From NCBI RefSeq assembly GCF_000519265.1, contig NZ_KI912608.1, positions 3,339,421-3,403,420 on the forward strand: 64,000 nt of DNA, written 5' to 3'. This document shows, in pieces, positions 23,984-31,937 of this stretch. The notes beneath the pieces were generated by a model. The model worked only from the letters and a program-made list of their open reading frames with translations, was not told the origin of the DNA and searched no databases. The translations under genes were made by a program, and so were the position numbers. The stretch is from Desulfonatronum lacustre DSM 10312 (GTDB lineage: Bacteria > Desulfobacterota > Desulfovibrionia > Desulfovibrionales > Desulfonatronaceae). Within the stretch, counting starts at the first letter, position 1. The number at the start of each line of letters is the position of its first letter.

Positions 23984-25901
23984 TGACTGGAATATCTCCT
24001 CTCGCGTCCGACCCGGCCGGACGGCTTTGTCCAGTGGGGCGGCTTGAATTGGTTGCGGCGTGTTTTGGTCGTTGCGCCAGCTGCTGTTCTGGTCGCTGTT
24101 CCGGTCGCTGCCCTGGTCGTTTGGCGGATGCCGTGAGAACATGATTGTAGAGCGTCCAGAATCCGGGCCACGACTCGGTCAGTTCTCCAGGGCTTGTCAG
24201 ATGGATGCCGGGGTGTCTGAAGGCAAGCATGGCCGCGGCCATGGCCCATGCGGCATCCGGGGGAGCGAAGCGCGGGTCGTTGCGCTCGGGTCCTTGCGGC
24301 ATTGGCTGAAAAAACAGGGATGAGCCCTCCTGACGCCAGGTTCGTCCGGACCAGTTCGCCAAGGCGTTGATCGCGTCTCGGTCGTACTCCAAGGGCAAGC
24401 CTTTAAGCATAGCTGCTGCGGGAGCTCCCAAGGCCAGGGCCACGGCCAGGGGCATGGACTGGCAGTGGCCTTGGATGTCGAGGATCGGTTCAGCGGGCCA
24501 TGGTCCGGCTTGGGTTTGGATTCCTTGCGGGTCGATGGTCACGACGAGTCCGCAGGACCGGAGCAGGGCAAGAAGCGGATCAGTGGTCGGATCGCCCTTG
24601 GGCCACCGACCCTCGAGGCGCATGGCCCACCCCGTGATGCGCGACCAGATCAGCAGCATGGCGCACAGGGTGCGGTCCAAGGGGACTTGGAAGAGAGAGG
24701 GGGGGGCAGATAAATCACCTGGCGAGGCATCAGGTAGTCCATCGCGTGAGAAATCTGGTGAATGGTTCTGGGGATGGCCGCCGGGCAGGCGAGGCAGGGC
24801 GTGGGAAACCGTGATCGCGTCGGGCTGAACGCTGTAGGGAACTCCGTACAGGTCGTACATCTCGGTGATGGCTTCCATTTTGTGCCTGAGTCCGGAGAGT
24901 CCGTCAGGTCTGTCCCAGGTTAGGCGCAGTCCTTGTGAATAAAAGGGAGCGGCGACCAACAGAGCGATAGTCAACTCTACGGGCGTTTCGCCGTCAATCT
25001 GCGCGTGTTCGGGGTTCCCGTTGCATTCCAAGCGGACCGGAAGCCCGGGAGCGTGCGGGTTGAGCTGGTGCAACCGGGCTCCAAGACGGGGAAGGAACTG
25101 CTGCCACGGTTTGAGGGCGAGCATCTTCAGTGAGCCGGAGCCGCTGAATTTGGCGATCCCTGGGCGGGCCAGGGCCGAAGCGAGCAGCAGAGCCAAGGTG
25201 AAGGGGCTTTGCCCGACATGAACGGTTTTTTGGTCGAAGTCCAATTCGGATACCCGTCTCGGGGTATGGGTCACGAGGTCGCGTTCCCAGGCCAGAGCGG
25301 CTCCTACCTGGTTCAGAGCCTTGATCAATTCGATCACGTCGTCGTTGGTCCGCACCGGGCGTGTCCGAGCGGCGGCATTGGCCGCCGTTGCCCAGTATAT
25401 CGCGATTTCGGCCCGGAGAAGGTCCGTCGGTCCGGGAAGCGCCACGGGAGCTTTGGGAGAGCCGGGGCGAAGAATCCAGGGCTTGGCGCTTCGAACGTCT
25501 TTTTGTTCGCCCAGGATGTAACCGAGATTGTTGCACTGAGAGAGCAATTGATGCCAGTGTTTGGATCGACCGCCCTCCTCCGGCTGGAGCACGTTCTCCC
25601 AGGCGGCCCACAAGGCTTTTTCCAGGTTTTGGAGGGCGGAACGATTCGAAGCGGCGCGTGAAGAATCCCCCTTTCGCCGGGCGGCAATTTCAGCAAGGAG
25701 CCTGGATCGGCGCAGCAGCGCGGCGGCAACGTTGCGTTCTTCTCGCAGCAATCGCTCCTCAAGGCGGTAAAGAGGTTCCCGCCTCTCCGCGCCGCCGTCA
25801 GGCGCAGTGGGGCTGGGTATGGCCCCGGAAGTGTTTTCGTGCGGGCTTCCGATTTCTCTATCAGGGTCGCTTTGTTGGGAGTAAGAAGGGCGGTTGTTCA
25901 T
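23946..25901 (-). CDS. Divergent EPSP-synthase-like protein with helical N-terminus
   Basis: A 651-residue protein. Residues about 45-115 form a helical region (RLEERLLREERNVAAALLRR) that resembles an AroQ chorismate-mutase helix. From about residue 165 the order of strands and helices resembles EPSP synthase (AroA): TNDDVIELIKALNQVGA, then FSGSGSLKMLALKPWQQFL, then ELTIALLVAAPFYSQGLRL. The usual N-terminal GSKSxSNR active-site motif is not visible, so activity is doubtful. The C-terminal tail is low complexity (RPEQRPEQ), from a 12-base tandem repeat. Start: ATG 25901 with AAGGA upstream. The AroA relationship is moderately supported; the chorismate-mutase part is weak. Confidence 0.6.
   Translation of the reverse strand: MNNRPSYSQQSDPDREIGSPHENTSGAIPSPTAPDGGAERREPLYRLEERLLREERNVAAALLRRSRLLAEIAARRKGDSSRAASNRSALQNLEKALWAAWENVLQPEEGGRSKHWHQLLSQCNNLGYILGEQKDVRSAKPWILRPGSPKAPVALPGPTDLLRAEIAIYWATAANAAARTRPVRTNDDVIELIKALNQVGAALAWERDLVTHTPRRVSELDFDQKTVHVGQSPFTLALLLASALARPGIAKFSGSGSLKMLALKPWQQFLPRLGARLHQLNPHAPGLPVRLECNGNPEHAQIDGETPVELTIALLVAAPFYSQGLRLTWDRPDGLSGLRHKMEAITEMYDLYGVPYSVQPDAITVSHALPRLPGGHPQNHSPDFSRDGLPDASPGDLSAPPSLFQVPLDRTLCAMLLIWSRITGWAMRLEGRWPKGDPTTDPLLALLRSCGLVVTIDPQGIQTQAGPWPAEPILDIQGHCQSMPLAVALALGAPAAAMLKGLPLEYDRDAINALANWSGRTWRQEGSSLFFQPMPQGPERNDPRFAPPDAAWAMAAAMLAFRHPGIHLTSPGELTESWPGFWTLYNHVLTASAKRPGQRPEQRPEQQLAQRPKHAATNSSRPTGQSRPAGSDARGDIPVNDVQRTKRRVKL
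24084..24119. repeat. Three 12-bp tandem repeats in a coding tail
   Basis: CTGTTCTGGTCG, CTGTTCCGGTCG and CTGCCCTGGTCG stand in tandem and encode the RPEQ-type repeats in the C-terminal tail of the EPSP-synthase-like protein. The unit is a multiple of three, so copy-number changes would keep the frame. Confidence 0.8.
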
Positions 25902-26100
25902 GGTTGTCCTTTCGTGAAACGCTCGTATTTATCCAGATTTGCATCGGGATACAAGTCTTGGAATCAATATGAAATGCCGAAGCATTTCGGCGAGACCGAG
26001 AAAAACAAAAAAAGGGTTGAAAAAGGATTTCGCATGGGGTAGACAGTCCGCAATCATTAAGAAGAAGCTGGCAAAATGCAAGGTTTGGCAAACGGCCCAA

Positions 26101-26126
26101 CCAGCAAGCCCAGCCAGCAAGCCCAA
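26101..26126. repeat. 13-bp direct tandem repeat
   Basis: CCAGCAAGCCCAG is followed directly by CCAGCAAGCCCAA. It lies in non-coding DNA upstream of sat, about 270 bp before the promoter. No function is suggested. Confidence 0.7.
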
Positions 26127-26231
26127 ATTCTTCTTGCTCGGAACGCGAATCGTTTGCAGTGGATGCTGATTGATTGGTTCGGCGAGCTGGTGGTTACAGC
26201 AAAGTCAGTGGCCATCCCCCTCGAGTGACCG

Positions 26232-26265
26232 ACTCCGAGTTTAAATTTTCGAAACTCACTGGAGT
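26232..26265. repeat. Inverted repeat upstream of sat
   Basis: ACTCCGAGTTT on the left and AAACTC plus GGAGT on the right can pair with a 9-base AT-rich loop and a small bulge. It lies 130 bases before the -35 box. It could be an operator or the end of an unannotated transcript. Confidence 0.4.
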
Positions 26266-26392
26266 TTCCCGCATGGACAGTTTGCCTAAATGATTCGCCT
26301 TGCTTTCTTTTCGTTTTTTTCATTAGCCTCCGCTATACGGCCCGCTCCACGTTGCCCGTCAGCGTCCGCGTGGTTGTTTTGGACTTTGTCGG

Positions 26393-26420
26393 TTGACACT
26401 TTTAGAACCGCTTGTTAAAT
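26393..26420 (+). promoter_or_regulatory. sat promoter (sigma-70 type)
   Basis: A perfect -35 TTGACA (26393-26398) is followed after 16 bases by TTAAAT (26415-26420), a 4/6 match to the -10 box. The predicted start of transcription is near 26427, leaving a leader of about 140 bases before the sat ATG. The -10 element lies inside the Rex-like operator. Confidence 0.6.
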
Positions 26421-26429
26421 ATTGCACAA
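26412..26429. promoter_or_regulatory. Rex-like operator upstream of sat
   Basis: TTGTTAAATATTGCACAA is an 18-bp imperfect inverted repeat (TTGTTAAAT against TTGTGCAAT) that fits the Rex consensus TTGTGAAnnnnTTCACAA at the outer TTGT and ACAA and the AT-rich centre. Rex is a redox repressor released by NADH, and in Desulfovibrio vulgaris it is known to repress sat. The site overlaps the -10 box, a typical repressor position. The rex gene itself is not in this window. Confidence 0.65.
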
Positions 26430-26566
26430 GCGCTTCGGTATTATAGCGAGTACCCCGTTTTCGGCACGCGACGGAGCACGTCTGCAATTGTTTTGTTGTG
26501 GCGCACCGACGCCTACCGGGGATGTCTTAAACCATAACCCAAACAACTGGAAAAGGAGACAAAACT

Positions 26567-27853
26567 ATGTCTGGATTGGTTCCGCCGCATGGAGGCAAGG
26601 GATTGACGGAATGTCTGCTTCAGGGCGCTGAGCTGGAAGCGGAGAAGAAAAAGGCTCAGGGCTTGAAGAAGATCGAGCTCGCTCCTCGTGAGAAGGGCGA
26701 CGTTTTGATGATGGGCATTGGTGCCTTCAGCCCGTTGACCGGGTTCATGTCCAAGGCCGATTGGAAGGGCGTCTGCGAAAAAATGTTGCTGACCGACGGG
26801 ACATTCTGGCCCATCCCGGTGACCCTTTCCGTTTCCCAGGAAGATGCCGCCGCCATCAAGGAAGGCGACGAGATCGCTCTGTACGATTCCAAGTATGATG
26901 AAATTCTGGCCACCATGAAGGTCGACGAAAAGTACGAGTTGACCGAGGCCGAGAAGAAGTTCGAGTGCGAAAAGGTCTTCATGGGCGAGGGCACCAAGAC
27001 TCCCGAAGACTTCTGGAAGGTGCACGCCGAGGATCCGCATCCGGGCGTGGACATGGTTCTGGGCCAGAAGCCGGTCAGCCTGGCTGGAAAGATCAAGGTT
27101 CTCTCCGAGAGCCACTATCCCAAGACCTATCCCGGCGTGTACATGCGCCCCTCCGAGTCCAGGAAGATCTTTGAAGAAAGGGGATGGAACACGGTTGCCG
27201 CCCTGCAGTTGCGCAACCCCATGCACCGCTCCCATGAATTCCTGGCCAAGATCGCCATTGAAGTCTGCGACGGCGTGTTCATTCACTCCCTTGTGGGCAA
27301 CCTGAAGCCCGGCGACATCCCCGCTGAATGGCGCGTGAAGTGCATCGACACCCTGATCAAGGGCTATTTCGTGGAAAAGAACGTAGTTCACGGCGGCTAT
27401 CCCATGGACATGCGCTACGCCGGTCCTCGTGAAGCTCTGCTGCACGCCACGTTCCGCCAGAACTTCGGCATCTCCCACATGATCATCGGTCGCGACCACG
27501 CCGGCGTGGGCGACTATTACGGCATGTTCGAAGCCCAAACCATCTTCGACAAGATCCCCTATGCCAAGGAAGCTTGCCCCACTCCCGGTCAGGCCCTGGT
27601 CTGCAAGCCGCTGAAGATCGACTGGACCTTCTACTGCTTCAAGTGCGACGGCATGGCCTCTCTGCGCACCTGCCCGCACACCAAGGAAGACCGGGTCATC
27701 CTGAGCGGCACCAAGCTGCGCAAGTTGCTCTCCGAGGGCGGCGACGTGCCGGATCACTTCGGTCGCGATGAAGTCTTGGTCATCCTGCGCGAGTACTACG
27801 CCAGCCTGACCGAGAAGGTCGAGATCAAAATGCACAAGGCCGCCGCTGGTTGA
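26567..27853 (+). CDS. sat: Sulfate adenylyltransferase (ATP sulfurylase)
   Basis: A 428-residue ATP sulfurylase of the dissimilatory type. It activates sulfate with ATP to APS and pyrophosphate in the cytoplasm, the first step of sulfate respiration. Catalytic motifs are visible: [12 protein letters not shown] (QxRN with HxxH) and [11 protein letters not shown], plus a Cys-containing [16 protein letters not shown] stretch seen in dissimilatory enzymes. Codon use is strongly biased, as expected of an abundant protein. AAGGAG lies eight bases before the ATG. It is followed by aprBA on the same strand, with a hairpin between them, and its promoter carries a Rex-like operator. Confidence 0.98.
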   Translation: MSGLVPPHGGKGLTECLLQGAELEAEKKKAQGLKKIELAPREKGDVLMMGIGAFSPLTGFMSKADWKGVCEKMLLTDGTFWPIPVTLSVSQEDAAAIKEGDEIALYDSKYDEILATMKVDEKYELTEAEKKFECEKVFMGEGTKTPEDFWKVHAEDPHPGVDMVLGQKPVSLAGKIKVLSESHYPKTYPGVYMRPSESRKIFEERGWNTVAALQLRNPMHRSHEFLAKIAIEVCDGVFIHSLVGNLKPGDIPAEWRVKCIDTLIKGYFVEKNVVHGGYPMDMRYAGPREALLHATFRQNFGISHMIIGRDHAGVGDYYGMFEAQTIFDKIPYAKEACPTPGQALVCKPLKIDWTFYCFKCDGMASLRTCPHTKEDRVILSGTKLRKLLSEGGDVPDHFGRDEVLVILREYYASLTEKVEIKMHKAAAG

Positions 27854-27876
27854 TCGATTTTGATTCATTAGCCGTA

Positions 27877-27904
27877 CAGCCGGGAGACCGACGTCTCCCG
27901 GCTG
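27877..27904 (+). terminator. Strong hairpin between sat and aprB
   Basis: CAGCCGGGAGAC, loop CGAC, GTCTCCCGGCTG: twelve perfect base pairs starting 24 bases after the sat stop. No U-run follows directly (TTCATATAGG), so it may protect the sat 3' end or give partial termination rather than full termination. Confidence 0.65.
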
Positions 27905-27957
27905 TTCATATAGGCTTGGTTGTTTTTCAACACTACAACACCTGAGGAGGACGAATT

Positions 27958-28452
27958 ATGCCTACTTTTGTCAATCCGGAGAAATGTGACGGTTGCAAGG
28001 GTGGTGAAAAGACAGCATGTATGTACATCTGTCCGAACGACCTGATGATCCTGGATGCCCAGGAAATGAAGGCGTTCAACCAGGAACCCGATGCTTGCTG
28101 GGAGTGCTACTCCTGCGTGAAGATTTGCCCCCAGGGCGCCATTGAAGCCCGTCCCTACGCCGACTTCGCCCCCATGGGCGGCACCAGCATCCCGCTGCGT
28201 TCCGGCGACGCCATCATGTGGACCATCAAGTTCCGCAACGGGAACATCAAGCGCTTCAAGTTCCCCATCCGGACCACCGCTGAAGGCTCCATCAAGCCCT
28301 ATGAAGGTAAGCCCGAGCCCGGCGATTTGGAAAATGAACTGCTCTTCACCGAGACCGAGCTGAAGAAGCCCGCCGAAGTGGTGAACAAGAAGTTCGAGTT
28401 TACCAACGCCGACTACACCCAGTGCTGGACCGAGCCGACCTGCGGCGCCTAG
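27958..28452 (+). CDS. aprB: Adenylylsulfate reductase, beta subunit
   Basis: A 164-residue iron-sulfur subunit of dissimilatory APS reductase. Cysteines for two 4Fe-4S clusters appear in CDGCKGGEKTACMYICP and CWECYSCVKICP, followed by the typical C-terminal tail that wraps the alpha subunit (ending YTQCWTEPTCGA). It passes electrons to the FAD of AprA. GAGGAGG lies before the ATG. Gene order aprB-aprA is the usual one, and the next complex encoded, Qmo, is its physiological electron donor. Confidence 0.98.
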   Translation: MPTFVNPEKCDGCKGGEKTACMYICPNDLMILDAQEMKAFNQEPDACWECYSCVKICPQGAIEARPYADFAPMGGTSIPLRSGDAIMWTIKFRNGNIKRFKFPIRTTAEGSIKPYEGKPEPGDLENELLFTETELKKPAEVVNKKFEFTNADYTQCWTEPTCGA

Positions 28453-28514
28453 CGCGTGCAAGTCTTCACTGACTCATTTTAGCAACCCCCAAAAATCTCT
28501 CAGGAGGATTTCGC

Positions 28515-30497
28515 ATGACCACAATTCCTTCAAAAATCGCCCCCCAAGGGGTGCCGATCGCTGAACCGGAAGTTGTTACGATCGAAAAAGACGTGCTGAT
28601 CATCGGCGGCGGCATGGCCGCTTGCGGCACCGCCGTTGAAATCAAGCCCTGGGCCGACAAGCACGGCGTGAGCTACATCATGGTCGACAAGGCCGCTCTG
28701 GAGCGCTCCGGCGCGGTTGCCCAGGGTCTGTCCGCCATCAACACCTACCTTGGCGACAACACCCCGGACGACTATGTCCGCATGGTCCGCACCGACCTGA
28801 TGGGCGTTGTCCGCGAAGACCTGATCTTCGACCTGGGCCGCCACGTGGACGATTCCGTGCACCTGTTCGAAGAGTGGGGCCTGCCCTGCTGGGTCAAGGA
28901 AGGCGATCACAACCTGGACGGCGCTCAGGCCAAGGCCAAGGGCCTGTCCCTGCGCACCGGCGCCAAGCCGGTTCGTTCCGGTAAGTGGCAGATCATGATC
29001 AACGGCGAATCCTACAAGGTCCTCGTGGCCGAGGCCGCCAAGAACGCCATCGGTCAGGACAACTACCTGGAGCGCATCTTCGTGGTGAAGCTGCTTCTGG
29101 ACGCCAACACCCCGAACCGGGTCGCCGGCGCCGTGGGCTTCTCCCTGCGCGACAACAAAGTATACGTCTTCAAGTGCAACGCCTGTCTTGTTGCCAGCGG
29201 CGGCGCTGTGAACGTGTACCGTCCCCGCTCCGTCGGCGAAGGCAAAGGCCGCGCCTGGTATCCGGTCTGGAACGCTGGTTCCGGCTACACCCTGGTCGCT
29301 CAGGCCGGCGGTGAAATGACCATGATGGAAAACCGGTTCTGCCCGGCCCGCTTCAAGGATGGTTACGGTCCGGTCGGCGCGTGGTTCCTGCTGTTCAAGG
29401 CCAAGGCCGTCAACGCCCTGGGCCAAGACTACTGCGTGACCAACGACGACATGATCAAGGGATACCGTGAGAAGGGCTATGCCAAGGGTCACATCATCCC
29501 GACCTGTCTGCGTAACCACATGATGCTGGAAGAAATGCAGGCCGGACGCGGTCCGATCTACATGGACACCGCCACCGCCCTGCAGACCACCTTCGCCACT
29601 TTGGACAAGAAGCAGCAGAAGCACCTTGAGTCCGAAGCCTGGGAAGACTTTCTCGACATGTGCGTCGGCCAGGCCAACCTGTGGGCCTGCATGAACATCG
29701 AGCCCGAAAAGGTCGGCTCCGAGATCATGCCCACCGAGCCCTATCTGCTGGGTTCGCACTCCGGTTGCTGCGGCATCTGGTGCTCCGGTCCGGACGAAGA
29801 ATGGGTTCCGGACAGCTACAAGATCAAGGCCGACAACGGCAAGGTGTACAACCGGATGACCTCGGTCAACGGCTTGTTCATCGCCGGTGACTGCGTCGGC
29901 GCTTCCGGCCACAAGTTCTCCTCCGGCTCCCACGCCGAGGGCCGCATTGCCGCCAAGCAGCTGGTGCGCTGGGTCGTGGACCACAAGGACTACAAGCCCG
30001 CGATCAAGGAAACGGACGATGACCTGAAGAAGATGATCTACGCTCCGTTCTACAACTACGAAGCCGGCAAGTCCGCCTCCACCGACCCGGTGGTCAACCC
30101 GATGTACATCACTCCCCGCAACTTCATGGATCGTCTGATGAAGGCCACGGACGAGTACGGCGCGGGAACCTCCACGTACTACCGGACCTCCGCGAAGCTG
30201 CTTGAGACCGGTATGACCCTGCTGGACATGCTGGACGAGGACTCCAAGAAACTGGCCGCCCGCGACCTGCACGAACTGCTGCGTTGCTGGGAGCAGTACC
30301 ACCGCCTGTGGACCGTTCGTCTGCACATGCAGCACATTCAGTTCCGCACGGAAACCCGGTACCCCGGCTTCTACTATCGCACCGACTTCCCCGAGTTGAA
30401 CGACGACGAGTGGAAGTGCTTCACCAACTCCAAGTACGATCCGATCAAAAAGGAAACCACCTTCTATAAGGTGCCTTTGGTTCAGATCATTCCGTAA
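28515..30497 (+). CDS. aprA: Adenylylsulfate reductase, alpha subunit
   Basis: A 660-residue flavoprotein that reduces APS to sulfite and AMP. The FAD-binding motif DVLIIGGGMAACGTAVE lies near residue 28, and a second dinucleotide-fold segment, NGLFIAGDCVGASGHKFSSGSHAEGR, split over the FAD pocket, lies near 455. Length and sequence match dissimilatory AprA throughout. AGGAGG lies upstream. A strong rho-independent terminator follows 13 bases after the stop. The opposite strand carries a 659-codon open frame that is a composition artefact. Confidence 0.98.
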   Translation: MTTIPSKIAPQGVPIAEPEVVTIEKDVLIIGGGMAACGTAVEIKPWADKHGVSYIMVDKAALERSGAVAQGLSAINTYLGDNTPDDYVRMVRTDLMGVVREDLIFDLGRHVDDSVHLFEEWGLPCWVKEGDHNLDGAQAKAKGLSLRTGAKPVRSGKWQIMINGESYKVLVAEAAKNAIGQDNYLERIFVVKLLLDANTPNRVAGAVGFSLRDNKVYVFKCNACLVASGGAVNVYRPRSVGEGKGRAWYPVWNAGSGYTLVAQAGGEMTMMENRFCPARFKDGYGPVGAWFLLFKAKAVNALGQDYCVTNDDMIKGYREKGYAKGHIIPTCLRNHMMLEEMQAGRGPIYMDTATALQTTFATLDKKQQKHLESEAWEDFLDMCVGQANLWACMNIEPEKVGSEIMPTEPYLLGSHSGCCGIWCSGPDEEWVPDSYKIKADNGKVYNRMTSVNGLFIAGDCVGASGHKFSSGSHAEGRIAAKQLVRWVVDHKDYKPAIKETDDDLKKMIYAPFYNYEAGKSASTDPVVNPMYITPRNFMDRLMKATDEYGAGTSTYYRTSAKLLETGMTLLDMLDEDSKKLAARDLHELLRCWEQYHRLWTVRLHMQHIQFRTETRYPGFYYRTDFPELNDDEWKCFTNSKYDPIKKETTFYKVPLVQIIP

Positions 30498-30510
30498 ATC
30501 ACGGAACATC

Positions 30511-30544
30511 AGCTGCGGGCCGCGAGGCCCGCAGCTTTTTCTTT
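30511..30544 (+). terminator. Rho-independent terminator after aprA
   Basis: AGCTGCGGGCC, loop GCGA, GGCCCGCAGCT, then TTTTCTTT. An 11-bp GC-rich stem followed by a U-rich tail separates aprBA from the qmo transcript. Confidence 0.9.
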
Positions 30545-30552
30545 CCCTCCAC

Positions 30553-30581
30553 TGGACAAAAGAGGGTATCCCTGGTTTAAT
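30553..30581 (+). promoter_or_regulatory. qmoABC promoter
   Basis: TGGACA (30553-30558) and TTTAAT (30576-30581) are separated by exactly 17 bases; each matches the sigma-70 consensus at five of six positions. It lies directly after the aprA terminator, with a predicted transcription start near 30588 and a leader of about 100 bases. Confidence 0.65.
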
Positions 30582-30594
30582 TCTCTGTTGCAGG

Positions 30595-30616
30595 CGTGAA
30601 TTCGGGTGAATTCACG
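30595..30616. promoter_or_regulatory. Palindrome downstream of the qmo promoter
   Basis: CGTGAATTC, spacer GGGT, GAATTCACG: a perfect 9-bp inverted repeat that also reads as a direct repeat of GTGAATTC. It falls at about +7 to +29 of the predicted transcript, where a bound repressor would block elongation. The regulator is unknown; the half-site spacing does not match Rex. Confidence 0.5.
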
Positions 30617-30686
30617 ATTTCAGCCGAGGTTTAGGCCAATTCAGGACCTGGGGCCCAGTGTCAGGCAAACTGTACGGAGGAAACTT

Positions 30687-31934
30687 ATGGAACATTCAGG
30701 AATACTTGTCGTAGGAGGCGGCTTCAGCGGAATCACTGCCGCATTGGAAGCAGCCGAAGTCGGACATTATGTGTATATCATCGAGAAAAATTCGTGTCTT
30801 GGGGGACGCGTTTCCCAGTTGAATCAATACTTCCCCAAGCTTTGTCCTCCTTCCTGCGGATTGGAAATCAACTACCAGCGAATCAAGAACAATCCCAGGG
30901 TTAAATTTTTTACTCTTGCCGAAGTCGTCTCCGTTACGGGTTCTCCTGGTAATTATACGGCCAAGATCAAGCTCAGCCCGCGGTACGTGAACACCAACTG
31001 CACCGCCTGCGACAAGTGTTCTCAGGTCTGTCCCGTGGAAACGGATTCCGAGTTCGAACTCGGTCTGCAAAAACGCAAGGCCGCGTATCGTCCGCACTTG
31101 AATTCATTTCCGTTGCGCTACGTGATCGATCCCGAGGTCTGTCTCGGAAAGAGCTGTTCCAAGTGCGTCGAGGCCTGCGCCTACGATGCCATCGACCTGG
31201 ACGACCGGGAAAAGGAAATCACCCTGAACGTGGGCGCCGTGGTCTGGGCCACGGGCTGGAAGCCGTACGATGTGTCCAAGCTGGAAATTCTTGGCGCGGG
31301 CAAGGTCAAGAACGCCATCTCCAATATGCAGATGGAACGGTTGGCCAGCCCCAGCGGGCCCACCAACGGCAAAATCGTCCGCCTTTCCGACGGCAAGGCT
31401 CCGGAACGGATCGCCTTCGTGCAGTGTGCCGGATCGCGCGATGAGAGCCATCTCTCCTACTGTTCCTACATTTGCTGCATGGCTTCCTTGAAGCAGGTCA
31501 CCTACTTGCGGGCCCAATATCCGGATGCGCAGATCGTGATCTACTACATCGATATCCGAACCCCCGGACGGTACGATAAATTTTTGCAAAAGATCCGTGA
31601 GGATGAAAAAGTCCTGATGGTCAAGGGCAAAGTCGCCCAGGTCGTGGAAGACGGCGCCACCGGCGACGTTCTGGTGACCGCCGAAGACATCATCAAGGGC
31701 CTGAAGAAAGAGGAGCGGTTCGACATGGTGGTCTTGGCCACTGGAATGGAACCGAGCGTTGCTGGACAGACCCTTCCGGCGGGCTTGCAGCAGGACGACG
31801 ATGGATTCTGTATTTCGCAGGAAGCCGGAGTGATCGCGGCGGGGTGCGCCAAAATGCCCCTGGACGTCATGCGCTCGGCCCAGACCGCGACTGGTGCGGC
31901 GCTGAAAGCAATTCAAACCGTGGTAGGGAGGTAA
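30687..31934 (+). CDS. qmoA: QmoA, quinone-interacting membrane-bound oxidoreductase subunit A
   Basis: A 415-residue HdrA-like flavoprotein. The FAD fold GILVVGGGFSGITAALEA is at the N-terminus, followed by LPGG-type GGRVSQLNQYFPKLCPPSCG, and two cysteine groups, CTACDKCSQVCP and CLGKSCSKCVEAC, bind 4Fe-4S clusters. In the Qmo complex it takes electrons from QmoBC toward AprBA. Start: ATG 30687 with GGAGG seven bases upstream; the longer frame from 30606 runs into the promoter leader. It is three bases from qmoB. Confidence 0.96.
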   Translation: MEHSGILVVGGGFSGITAALEAAEVGHYVYIIEKNSCLGGRVSQLNQYFPKLCPPSCGLEINYQRIKNNPRVKFFTLAEVVSVTGSPGNYTAKIKLSPRYVNTNCTACDKCSQVCPVETDSEFELGLQKRKAAYRPHLNSFPLRYVIDPEVCLGKSCSKCVEACAYDAIDLDDREKEITLNVGAVVWATGWKPYDVSKLEILGAGKVKNAISNMQMERLASPSGPTNGKIVRLSDGKAPERIAFVQCAGSRDESHLSYCSYICCMASLKQVTYLRAQYPDAQIVIYYIDIRTPGRYDKFLQKIREDEKVLMVKGKVAQVVEDGATGDVLVTAEDIIKGLKKEERFDMVVLATGMEPSVAGQTLPAGLQQDDDGFCISQEAGVIAAGCAKMPLDVMRSAQTATGAALKAIQTVVGR

Positions 31935-31937
31935 GCA

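Larger units (their letters stand above)
25902..26566. other. Long regulatory region upstream of sat
   Basis: About 665 bp of lower GC than the flanks, without a convincing gene. It holds the promoter of the minus-strand EPSP-synthase-like gene on the left and that of sat on the right. Also visible are a 13-bp tandem repeat (26101-26126) and an inverted repeat (26232-26265: ACTCC-GAGTTT arm against AAACTC and GGAGT). No tRNA or known RNA family was recognised; an unannotated small RNA cannot be excluded. Confidence 0.5.

Noticed and set aside
25902-26566. Short open frames in the region before sat (for example 26422-26631 and 25929-26126)
   Set aside because: No ribosome sites, no family similarity, and one runs through the sat promoter leader into sat itself.
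28530-30509. A 659-codon open frame antisense to aprA
   Set aside because: It mirrors aprA almost end to end and has no recognisable domain; in GC-rich, codon-biased genes the antisense frame is often open by composition.
30606-30686. Upstream extension of qmoA by 27 codons
   Set aside because: It runs through the palindrome and the leader; the ATG at 30687 has an ideal ribosome site and gives the family N-terminus.
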